Part shown: positions 6,201-10,270 of the stretch, one piece after another
How the letters are laid out: every line of letters starts with the position of its first letter
Numbering within the stretch: position 1 is the stretch's first letter
NCBI GenBank assembly: GCA_003550625.1
Contig: PUKU01000086.1
Location: forward strand, 1-10,270
Source of the DNA: Candidatus Aenigmatarchaeota archaeon
Lineage (GTDB): Archaea > Aenigmatarchaeota > Aenigmatarchaeia > PWEA01
DNA length: 10,270 bases
Direction: 5' to 3'
Translations under genes and position numbers: made by a program
Notes under the pieces: model-generated
The model's input: the letters and a program-made list of their open reading frames with translations, nothing else
Database searches by the model: none
Told to the model about the DNA's origin: nothing

Positions 6201-9061
6201 TAAGGGTGGACCCCGTAAAACATAATCCAGAGATCAATAAAGTTACCATGAATGTGGACATAACCGACAACACGGAAGTTGACAGTGCCTGGGTTGATAT
6301 AGACTACAATGGAACTGACGGAGTGGAGATCGAAGGACTTCAACCAGATAGTATCGAAGGCGATACGTATACCTTCGTATACGAAAACGGATCCTTTGCT
6401 GTAGGCGACTATGATATAACAGTCTACGCAAACGATACAGGAAATATAGAGTACCCAGGGAATGGAACTGTGTATAAAAACTCACACGGCGGTAACAAGA
6501 GCAGTACACTGGGATGGTTCAGTGTATACGAACCCATGGATTTTTACTTAAATCTGACCGATCCAACCGATGAAACGGTAGATGCAAACTTCACATGGTA
6601 CAGGCCTGATAGACACGACATAAAAATACACGAGTGGTCTGGATCGGGTGAGTTTGAAGACGAGATACATAGGAGAAAGTACGACCTAAAGGTAGATGTA
6701 TTCGGACATGAGGTTATGTTCAACAGGTTCGATACAAATAGATCGTTCATTGAAGGAAACCATAATGTTCCAGAGGACCCGTTCCGGTTTGACTACCTAC
6801 CAGACGACAGTTACAGTGCACTCCGTGACCTACCTAGCGAATTCAGACAACCTCTACTCGGATTTGTAGTGGATGAGGAAAACATAACAAAGGAATCCAA
6901 GACCGTTACACTCGACTACTCGAAAAAACCACTAGGAGATATATACAGAACCAGGAACCTACGTGTCTTGAAATGTGATGACTGGAACTTCGAAGAACGA
7001 TTGTGCAACAGAAGCCTCGAATCACAGGACTGGATAGATACAGAACCGGATAGAAACAAGGAAAAGCTGGCGTTTGAAGTAGAAGAAGGAAGTGGGTACA
7101 TACTCGCAGAGGCATGCATTTACGAAGGAGACCTGATACACTGTGATGGATACGAAAGACCGGACGATCCACCAAGACCCGGCAACGGAGCAGATACAGG
7201 AGATCCAGAAGATCCAACGGAACCCTTCCCATTCGACTACGAAACGAACCTCGAGGACGATCGTATGTTCGTGGGAGAATCAAGCAACTACTGGGTTATG
7301 GTTACCAACGAACTGGGTGAAAACATAGAGGTGGACATGGATATAACAGGAGGTCTGGAGGAATACTTCGAGATGGAGATGGAAACGGTGGAACTGGATG
7401 GTGGTAGCTCAAGAACAGTTGGGGTGACCTTGAACCTGGACCACGGAGTAGAACCCGGATCATACTCGAACGTCCTGTTACTTGAATCAGACGGAAGGGA
7501 AAGGAGTTTACCCTTCGAGATGGAGGTTCTTGAGGATGCAGAAGAAAAACTAACTATAGATATAGATCTCATAGAAAGCCGAGTAGAGGCAGGCGAGAAC
7601 CTCACATCGAGGATAGAATTAAAAGGACAGAACACGAATGATAATTTTGACGTAAACCTGACCTACGTAGCCTACGGACTCGAGGAAAACAAAACAATCC
7701 TGGAGTACAGAGAAAACATAGTTTTCGACGATGTATACAGTGGATTTAAGGAAATACCAGTACCAGAGGACACACAACCAGGAAACTACAGGCTTGAGAT
7801 CTGGGCTGAATTCAATGGCAGGGCAGTAAGGGATATGATAATGTTCCAGGTAACACAGCCTTTTTGGGCCACCACAGCAGGGCAGCTTATGCTCTTTCTA
7901 GGAGTTCCGATAGCACTACTTGTAATGGTAATCGCAGGCTTTCAGGCTAGGGGCAAGTTCAAGGACTGGAAGGAAGAAAGAGAGGAGAAACAGAGATACC
8001 TCTTCCCTGTTGACTACTCATCGATACCCCAGAAAACCGAGAGATCATTCTGGATAGGAAAGCTGGCAGGTAAAGGAAGAAGGGCTTACTATGACCCTGA
8101 GGATCTGAGAACACATGTACTTGTAGCAGGTGCAACGGGAGCAGGGAAGTCTGTCGGTGCTTCCGTCTTTGCCGAGGAGGCTCTTGAAAAGGATGTTCCT
8201 GTGGTCGTGTTCGATCCAACTGCACAGTGGACAGGGTTCGTAAACCCTTGTGAAGACAATGACCTTATAGCATACTACGACAAGCTTGGAATGGACAAAA
8301 ACAGGAGAAAAAGTTATCCTGGTATGATACATAAGATGGACGATCCTGAAAGGGACATAGACTTCAAAGAACTTATGAACGAAGGTGAAATAACTGTATT
8401 CACACTACACGATCTGACAACAGAAGAGTTTGACCGGGCTGTAAGAAACATAATAGACTCGATGTTCGAGATAAACTGGGAGGAAAGCGAGGAGCTTGAG
8501 CTAGTCGTGGTATTCGACGAAGTTCACAGACTTCTCGAAAAATACGGAGGAAAGGGTGGTTACGAGGCCCTTGAAAGAGCATGTCGTGAGTTCAGAAAGT
8601 GGGGAATAGGTATAATAATGTGTTCACAGGTTCTCTCCGATTTCAAGGAGGCTATAGAAGGTAATGTGCTCACTGATGTACAGTTTAATACGAAGGCAAC
8701 CCAGGATATAGTTAAGGCAAAGGACAAGTACGGCGAGAAATATGCGAAGAGGATAGCAAGACAGGGAATAGGCGTAGCAATGATACAGAACGCCCAGTAC
8801 ACCGACGGCAAGCCATGGTTCATACGGTTCAGACCAACATGGCATGACCCACACAAGCTGGAGGAAGATAAGCTCGAGAAATATGAGGAGTATTCGGAGA
8901 AACTTGCCGAGATAGAGAAGAAAATCGACTCAATGGAAGAAGAGGGTAAGGATGTATTCGACGTCAGAACATCCTTAAGAATGGCCAAAGACAAGCTAAA
9001 ATCAGGTAACTTCAGGATGGCTGAAATCTATATAGATTCCCTGGAGGAAAAAATAAAGTAG
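167..9061 (+). CDS. Giant membrane-anchored surface protein fused to a cytoplasmic HerA/FtsK-type ATPase
   Basis: This is a single open frame of 2964 codons. Residues 6-24 form a hydrophobic N-terminal segment. Residues 42-93 and 425-500 look like two halves of one jelly-roll domain, separated by a seven-bladed propeller (about 100-422). Many Ig-like and other beta domains follow (about 500-2330), including a carbohydrate-binding-like module near 1205-1360. Then come a Pro-rich linker (2330-2358), two more Ig-like domains, a transmembrane helix (2574-2592) and basic juxtamembrane residues. The ATPase (about 2630-2900) has Walker A GATGAGKS at 2655-2662 and Walker B VVVFDE ending at 2785. A helical tail covers 2897-2964. 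More than 70 N-X-S/T sequons lie before the helix and none were seen after it, so the bulk should be outside the cell and the ATPase inside. A standard HerA is only about 500 residues. The cellular role is unknown; adhesion coupled to translocation is inference. The ATG at 167 directly precedes the hydrophobic segment and fits the TATA spacing. Confidence 0.93.
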   Translation: MNKGYSALAILAVALLILVGSIYAGHITGLFLSQETTVLNLDEYSFQYELSAFNDSEETKEFDFPEGGGEQTYYIEIPKNSTILDTSMTASGEITTVYQKEITSAGVEGLSIGDVTGDGRNEIVAGRRGIAGGAPSLFLINGSTGDIIWDYDEEEPDPEYITYSTDIGDLTGDGHNEIVFGNQNNYIYVLDGEGELVWSYGTGGNVRAVGIEDIADDTDLDVIAGDENEDLHLIDSDGEEIWKSSTGGTVRDLSTGDLLEDKGTDIAVASGNSIKIYNKTGHERFSKDIGKSIQSIKADGILDSEYYEIIIGEDTNDEVVMYSISDEEGDIELTEQWSEAMTHDINSIESFDVISEDPHGGQKEIIVGTQDNIVSVFSKDGELIWDFETDSSVYSVAAGSVMPELEGDEVAAGDGQLYIFNFEYFPTNLSLEIDDNSAWESDKTKLRETETIQDFEEETQDFIDGCTPIEGMCKVPLTLHSDFAGRLGLSDLSIEYTYNVSDKIIKEEVEKWSRTNNIYVNESVGNESIRLKFENHPAVDVIVEGIGTEKESKLCDFNGTQYIAEDNICPVPKFELYSDIGEDLPEPVLFWEDTMPSDKPVLMNKSEPWETDQTDDYKWRKNITVWNTDEEENFTNVTMNATINDSAVVEDEFLNVSWEDGWYDITPNETGDCVEQEEYEKIEVGDESFYVCMEDTNGSGVADFFKWKQPSTSSTNYRIGGSTNYRPILENGTVVPADGEEGYWGDNFTFTVDVEDRDGDDVNLTLLVRPNHTEQWIRKGEMTVDGGSGTAEFEVESDKHWAGVSEYMFEYFDWKEENGDEVEIHSPTNSTVLTGPESKRHPVDIKEIRGDGDKVNRTDSVFIEVRVNNTHLEKHVNESTTVGFWVGEEDGDWIRYDEETNETGYATMEFKPGKNYSVGNHIWIAGTHGNDYYNDTNSTEFNVEIHGLLSIELTEPYDGSVVLRTQDTNISSRLLDEYSRPVGLEGHGCSYTGGGESIFDSTTDQDGTCFYADWTPGCDADLGDKKIEAILDIETEGEDSEFYTMDKELDESVVEVWGELDMSVEEPENDSMHYKNETMDLSGEVYDECEQLDEDNAEVAWHALYDRKVLLNITEPHELERTNEPYILKGEQLSDWGMDLGTLDQEKTNVYLEGEPIPVDTRGENIDEETEILFLVDLENESSQEYKVSWREETETEAEYQFIENGGFESGDLSGWTYENFSYPSSTTPGSHLIDDESKTGRYSLHITAAAEDDVYEAGINQTLQSETTKDVKIKYKSWGDYEDDGSYIEIAGEESCIIDPSERKSSGDAQWKTEICDVGATEKISITVHGVGEGGYSTDAANLLIDYICLSENDECVTLDSGASLETNEKTGYPVTEGRNTSWDSIEDEATGHRRLYAEAWGEYYKNGTDIIDVLLHGWSMVSKANISSGACKYSEEGWICAAGSDLSAECRIADKDTEEGIEGHLVNFALEESEGVNTTDGYGWTEHKLDVPDEIGEYNMTCSIEDDPDVFYNSSEIDEMTVEFGVREGQTNGTLNVSPEYEEAHNITRLENHTFGMNVTLNNTGDGNMLSPVIDIETPEGVHVPEMVCDPIGPGGNCTEKMMVNITRHSPTGLQDVNITGQWTNEDGTTNTTETTTELDIEENTRLDITEDEIRGTFSAGYEGNLANFTVDAFGNTELRNVTLNISGEDGSTMKEWVYFDSENLTETENKTMIETIEKADNETVHINGSIPIGADGGRYISLVEANATDSDCDPNQECWDTSLLNITIEAPDWYREPSEISRTIGSGQEGGTIGDITLSNNLEKEQVFSIALYGNGTEGDTEYIHVDDEIVHVEGGGEEVLDLYHNTTKEEYSEGNHTAEVVIENLNESTPTELNTTVVLEIVPLTAEIIGVGSSEKYYTGPLYAGENITSRVKVTEEEEKIEEGIDFYVEVGGEECHVYETSYGHMGYGEFKGDAWSVDCKVPEIQGNPVVNDMVIEATDENTGVSTQTQRSNAVVYYDILPPEFSEVRVDPVKHNPEINKVTMNVDITDNTEVDSAWVDIDYNGTDGVEIEGLQPDSIEGDTYTFVYENGSFAVGDYDITVYANDTGNIEYPGNGTVYKNSHGGNKSSTLGWFSVYEPMDFYLNLTDPTDETVDANFTWYRPDRHDIKIHEWSGSGEFEDEIHRRKYDLKVDVFGHEVMFNRFDTNRSFIEGNHNVPEDPFRFDYLPDDSYSALRDLPSEFRQPLLGFVVDEENITKESKTVTLDYSKKPLGDIYRTRNLRVLKCDDWNFEERLCNRSLESQDWIDTEPDRNKEKLAFEVEEGSGYILAEACIYEGDLIHCDGYERPDDPPRPGNGADTGDPEDPTEPFPFDYETNLEDDRMFVGESSNYWVMVTNELGENIEVDMDITGGLEEYFEMEMETVELDGGSSRTVGVTLNLDHGVEPGSYSNVLLLESDGRERSLPFEMEVLEDAEEKLTIDIDLIESRVEAGENLTSRIELKGQNTNDNFDVNLTYVAYGLEENKTILEYRENIVFDDVYSGFKEIPVPEDTQPGNYRLEIWAEFNGRAVRDMIMFQVTQPFWATTAGQLMLFLGVPIALLVMVIAGFQARGKFKDWKEEREEKQRYLFPVDYSSIPQKTERSFWIGKLAGKGRRAYYDPEDLRTHVLVAGATGAGKSVGASVFAEEALEKDVPVVVFDPTAQWTGFVNPCEDNDLIAYYDKLGMDKNRRKSYPGMIHKMDDPERDIDFKELMNEGEITVFTLHDLTTEEFDRAVRNIIDSMFEINWEESEELELVVVFDEVHRLLEKYGGKGGYEALERACREFRKWGIGIIMCSQVLSDFKEAIEGNVLTDVQFNTKATQDIVKAKDKYGEKYAKRIARQGIGVAMIQNAQYTDGKPWFIRFRPTWHDPHKLEEDKLEKYEEYSEKLAEIEKKIDSMEEEGKDVFDVRTSLRMAKDKLKSGNFRMAEIYIDSLEEKIK
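290..1666 (+). other. Jelly-roll-like surface domain split by an inserted propeller
   Basis: Residues 60-93 contain FDFPEGGGEQTYYIEIPKNS and then a SMTASGE strand, a pattern I recognise from large archaeal surface proteins as the first part of a beta domain. Its usual continuation (PTN-LSLEI-D--WE, then a C---C pair and VPLTLHSD-AG) appears only at residues 426-499. The propeller occupies the gap. The two cysteines at 466 and 473 would be well placed for a disulfide. The domain assignment is from pattern memory and needs a profile or structure search. Confidence 0.5.
464..1432 (+). other. Seven-bladed beta-propeller (FG-GAP/VCBS or PQQ-like repeats)
   Basis: Residues 100-422 contain about seven repeats with the pattern D(V/L)TGDG-NEIV-G followed by a strand ending in a turn and an I/L-W aromatic strand (IIWDY, LVWSY, EIWKS, LIWDF). 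Clear repeats begin near 108, 166, 208, 252, 296, 348 and 394. The DxTGDG loops at 114-119 and 169-174 look like calcium-binding loops as in integrin-type FG-GAP blades; later blades have degenerate loops. Such propellers commonly mediate protein or ligand binding at the cell surface. Confidence 0.75.
3011..3271 (+). other. Cys-containing Big-1-like Ig domain
   Basis: Residues 949-1035 start with LSIELTEPYDGSVV, contain a D-x-x-x-R-P-V strand (LLDEYSRPVGLEG), and end with a T-x-D-x-D-G-T turn and three cysteines in all. The layout resembles bacterial-Ig (invasin-type) modules used as stalk units in surface adhesins. A second module of similar plan lies at residues 1418-1527 (bases 4418-4747), with four cysteines and a NTTDGYGW turn. 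Boundaries are approximate. Confidence 0.45.
3779..4246 (+). other. Carbohydrate-binding-like jelly-roll module
   Basis: Residue 1205 starts NGGFESGDLSGW, the signature opening of CBM4/9-like and related jelly-roll modules. It is followed by a SKTGRYSLHI strand, a GINQTL strand and a D-Y-E-D-D-G-SYIEI strand, ending with a cysteine pair near 1350-1356. Modules of this type often bind glycans, which would suit a protein that touches another cell or the S-layer. Sugar binding is inferred from fold resemblance only; no specific binding residues can be assigned. Confidence 0.5.
6536..7150 (+). other. Membrane-proximal archaeal surface domain before the Pro-rich linker
   Basis: Residues 2124-2328 contain RRKYDLKVDVFGHEVMF and LRVLKCDDWNFEERLC, followed by an I-LAEA strand. 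This combination recurs, in my recollection, near the C-terminal end of long modular surface proteins of DPANN and other uncultured archaea. It is followed by a Pro/Asp-rich linker at residues 2330-2358 (bases 7154-7240), which probably forms a flexible hinge. The function of the domain is unknown. Confidence 0.4.
7886..7942 (+). other. Transmembrane helix linking ectodomain to ATPase
   Basis: Residues 2574-2592 read LMLFLGVPIALLVMVIAGF, the only strong hydrophobic helix I see after the N-terminus. It is followed by a basic stretch (QARGKFKDWKEEREEKQRY), as expected for a cytoplasmic face. Glycosylation sequons stop before it. Together these place residues 2593-2964 inside the cell. Confidence 0.9.
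8054..8869 (+). other. HerA/FtsK-type P-loop ATPase domain
   Basis: The domain opens with the HerA-style lead-in F-WIGKLAGKGR followed by DLRTHVLVAGATGAGKS; the Walker A Lys and Ser are K2661 and S2662. VVVFDPTAQW around D2683 matches the strand after the first helix in this family. Walker B is VVVFDEVHR with D2784 and catalytic E2785. A sensor-like strand GIIMCSQ ends in S2820-Q2821, and RQGIGVAMIQ follows. All hallmark residues are present, so the ATPase is probably active. HerA-superfamily ATPases act as hexameric DNA or protein translocases; whether this one moves DNA, protein or nothing cannot be read from the sequence. Confidence 0.9.
8855..9058 (+). other. C-terminal helical coiled-coil tail of the giant protein
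   Basis: Residues 2897-2964 are Glu/Lys-rich with heptad-like hydrophobic spacing (LAEIEKKIDSMEEEGKDVF). They end with a helical hairpin of the form A-D-LKSGNFRMAEIYIDSLEEKI, a pattern common in archaeal coiled-coil proteins. It is a likely docking site for the coiled-coil proteins encoded next. Confidence 0.65.
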
Positions 9062-9066
9062 GGTGA
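9062..9066 (+). promoter_or_regulatory. Ribosome binding site of the coiled-coil gene
   Basis: GGTGA, complementary to the 3' end of archaeal 16S rRNA, lies four bases before the ATG at 9071 and directly after the TAG stop of the giant gene. It fixes the start and argues for translation from an internal position in a shared transcript, in contrast to the apparently leaderless first gene. Confidence 0.8.
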
Positions 9067-9070
9067 AATC

Positions 9071-10105
9071 ATGGCAGAAGATGATAAAAAGATGGGAGAA
9101 CTCTCAGAAGAAGACGTAGGCGAGGATAAAAACGTAATAACAAAGGGTGAGTTCGACGACATCGAAGAAAGAGAAGGCGGTGAGTTGGAACAACTGGATT
9201 CATCGGAGACTGATGAAAGTATACCGGATGAAGCAAGTGGCATCGAAAAGTTAACTATGAGGCTCGACAAGCTGGAGGCAAGGGTTGAGGTGCTACAGGA
9301 ACAAAGAGAAGGTGTTCAGACACAGATAAGTGATCTCTCCAGTCAAATAGGAGAGCTTAGATCAAGCCTAGTCAGCCGTGAGGATACCTTTGACAATTTG
9401 GAGAAGGAGTTTGGAAAGATAAAGGAAGCATTTGGAGATATACGTCCTGAGAGGTTTAGGAAAGAACTGGAGAAAAAGGAAGAGGAGATAACGCGAAACA
9501 GAGCAAGCATGGAGGAGTTCCAGGAACAGTTCAAGGAGATAAAGAAAAGGGTAAGAGAGGTTGACAAAAAACTAAGTGCAATAAAGGATATCGAGAACAT
9601 AGTAAACCTATCGGATAACATAGAAGACAAGTTAAATGCAGTAGAAGAAAATAAAAACTACATTGAGAGGAAGGCGTCAAAGATAGAAAACATGTTTTCT
9701 GAGGTTTCGGAAAAGTTAAGTGATTTTGCAAGATACAAAGACAAGATAGATGTCAACAAGGAAACTATGACAGAGATAATGAGGACCGTTGATAAGATGG
9801 ATGTAAAGATGGAGAACATGGTTTCTGAAAAGGATATGGAGGAGGTCGAAAACAAGCTAAGGGGCAAAATAAGTGAGGTTGATTCAGACCTTGAGGACAA
9901 GATATACGAAGTAAGCGATCTTATTGAAGAGTTAATAAGCACAGCGAATGACGAAGACATCAACCAGGCTTTGACCAAATACGGGGAGGTTTTATCGGAG
10001 TATGTAGATTCAAGGAAACTCGCTGAGAAACTAATCCATGAAAACGAGAAGATAAAGCAAAGACAGGAGATGATTTTAGATCTTCTAAAAAGACTCGGGA
10101 AATGA
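9071..10105 (+). CDS. Cytoplasmic coiled-coil protein, unknown function
   Basis: This protein has 344 residues and no signal peptide or membrane segment. It contains no cysteine and no tryptophan. Residues 1-57 are acidic and probably disordered. From about 58 to 290 it is nearly all predicted coiled coil (for example LTMRLDKLEARVEVLQEQRE and VREVDKKLSAIKDIENIVNL), with a short break around DIRPERF at 123-129. The last 50 residues (NDEDINQALTKYGEVLSEYV to KRLGK) look like a compact helical end domain. It lies 9 bases after the giant ATPase gene with a strong ribosome binding site, so the two are probably co-transcribed and may form a complex through the ATPase tail. It loosely recalls the coiled-coil archaellum accessory proteins FlaC/FlaD, but no diagnostic FlaD/E C-terminal domain is visible, so no name is given. 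Confidence 0.88.
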   Translation: MAEDDKKMGELSEEDVGEDKNVITKGEFDDIEEREGGELEQLDSSETDESIPDEASGIEKLTMRLDKLEARVEVLQEQREGVQTQISDLSSQIGELRSSLVSREDTFDNLEKEFGKIKEAFGDIRPERFRKELEKKEEEITRNRASMEEFQEQFKEIKKRVREVDKKLSAIKDIENIVNLSDNIEDKLNAVEENKNYIERKASKIENMFSEVSEKLSDFARYKDKIDVNKETMTEIMRTVDKMDVKMENMVSEKDMEEVENKLRGKISEVDSDLEDKIYEVSDLIEELISTANDEDINQALTKYGEVLSEYVDSRKLAEKLIHENEKIKQRQEMILDLLKRLGK

Positions 10106-10106
10106 T

Positions 10107-10270
10107 ATGAATTTCAAAGACCTTATAAAGAAAGCCAGTCGGAGTGAGGAAGCAAGTGATGAGTTTGAGGAGGAAATTGAGGAGATAAGGAAACTTATTG
10201 ATGAGGAGGGTAGTGATGAAGGCGAGGAAAGGATAGTTAAGTTGGAGGAGGAAATTGAGGAGATAAGGAA
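10107..10270 (+). CDS. Glu-rich coiled-coil protein, 5' end only (partial)
   Basis: The ATG at 10107 starts one base after the TGA of the preceding gene and the frame is open to the window end (54 complete codons). It begins MNFKDLIKKASRSEEASDEF and continues with an acidic helical region in which EEEIEEIRK occurs twice, 26 residues apart. There is no signal peptide. An ATG at 10102 that overlaps the stop is not a usable start because its frame stops after two codons. No strong ribosome binding site precedes the start, so translation probably couples to the upstream gene. The family cannot be told from this fragment; the third successive coiled-coil segment in the operon suggests a shared cytoplasmic assembly. 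Confidence 0.75.
   Translation, partial: MNFKDLIKKASRSEEASDEFEEEIEEIRKLIDEEGSDEGEERIVKLEEEIEEIR
10167..10192 (+). repeat. Direct repeat, copy 1 (26 bases)
   Basis: Starts GAGGAGGAAATTGAGGAG and encodes EEEIEEIRK in the third gene. An identical 26-base copy begins 78 bases later (10245) in the same reading frame. Confidence 0.85.
10245..10270 (+). repeat. Direct repeat, copy 2 (26 bases, reaches window end)
   Basis: Identical to 10167-10192 and in frame with it, so the period is 26 codons. It runs to the last base of the window, so both the match and the number of copies may be larger. Confidence 0.85.

Noticed and set aside
7143..7328. 61-codon forward open frame in another frame
   Set aside because: It overlaps the Pro-rich linker of the giant gene out of frame, has low-complexity Gln/Thr/Ile composition and no start signals.
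8054..8869. Classical HerA of the HerA-NurA DNA-repair pair
   Set aside because: There is no NurA, Mre11 or Rad50 gene in the window, and the ATPase is tethered to the membrane by a huge ectodomain, so a standard end-resection role is not supported.
9071..10105. Naming the coiled-coil protein FlaC/FlaD
   Set aside because: Only generic coiled-coil similarity is visible and no diagnostic FlaD/E C-terminal domain or archaellin genes are present in the window.

Overview
The window looks archaeal, most likely from a DPANN-type or related lineage. Three things point there: a TATA-type promoter with almost no leader before the first gene, a GGTGA ribosome binding site before the second, and heavy use of ATA (Ile) and AGA/AGG (Arg). 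The domain style of the giant protein is also one I associate with large archaeal surface proteins. The protein products are very acidic, so a saline habitat is possible but not shown. The lineage assignment is inference.

Layout: bases 2-76 hold the last 24 codons of an unidentified upstream gene. A 90-base intergenic region carries a TATA-like element. One uninterrupted gene of 2964 codons (167-9061) then fills most of the window. It is followed after 9 bases by a 344-residue coiled-coil protein (9071-10105), and after 1 base by the start of a third, Glu-rich coiled-coil gene (10107 to the window end). The three genes share a strand and are tightly packed, so they probably form one operon.

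The giant protein is the centre of interest. From N to C it has a membrane-inserting or signal segment, a jelly-roll-like domain apparently interrupted by a seven-bladed propeller, about 2000 residues of Ig-like and other beta domains with more than 70 N-glycosylation sequons, and a carbohydrate-binding-like module. A Pro-rich linker, two last Ig-like domains and a transmembrane helix follow. Behind the membrane sits a complete HerA/FtsK-type P-loop ATPase (Walker A GATGAGKS, Walker B VVVFDE) with a helical coiled-coil tail. HerA-like ATPases generally work as hexameric rings. The architecture therefore suggests a ring motor on the inner face of the membrane carrying several very large glycosylated surface arms. 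The two following coiled-coil proteins would be natural cytoplasmic partners. A role in contact-dependent attachment, DNA or protein translocation, or assembly of a surface machine is plausible but unproven.

No tRNA, rRNA, CRISPR array, insertion sequence or other mobile element was seen.
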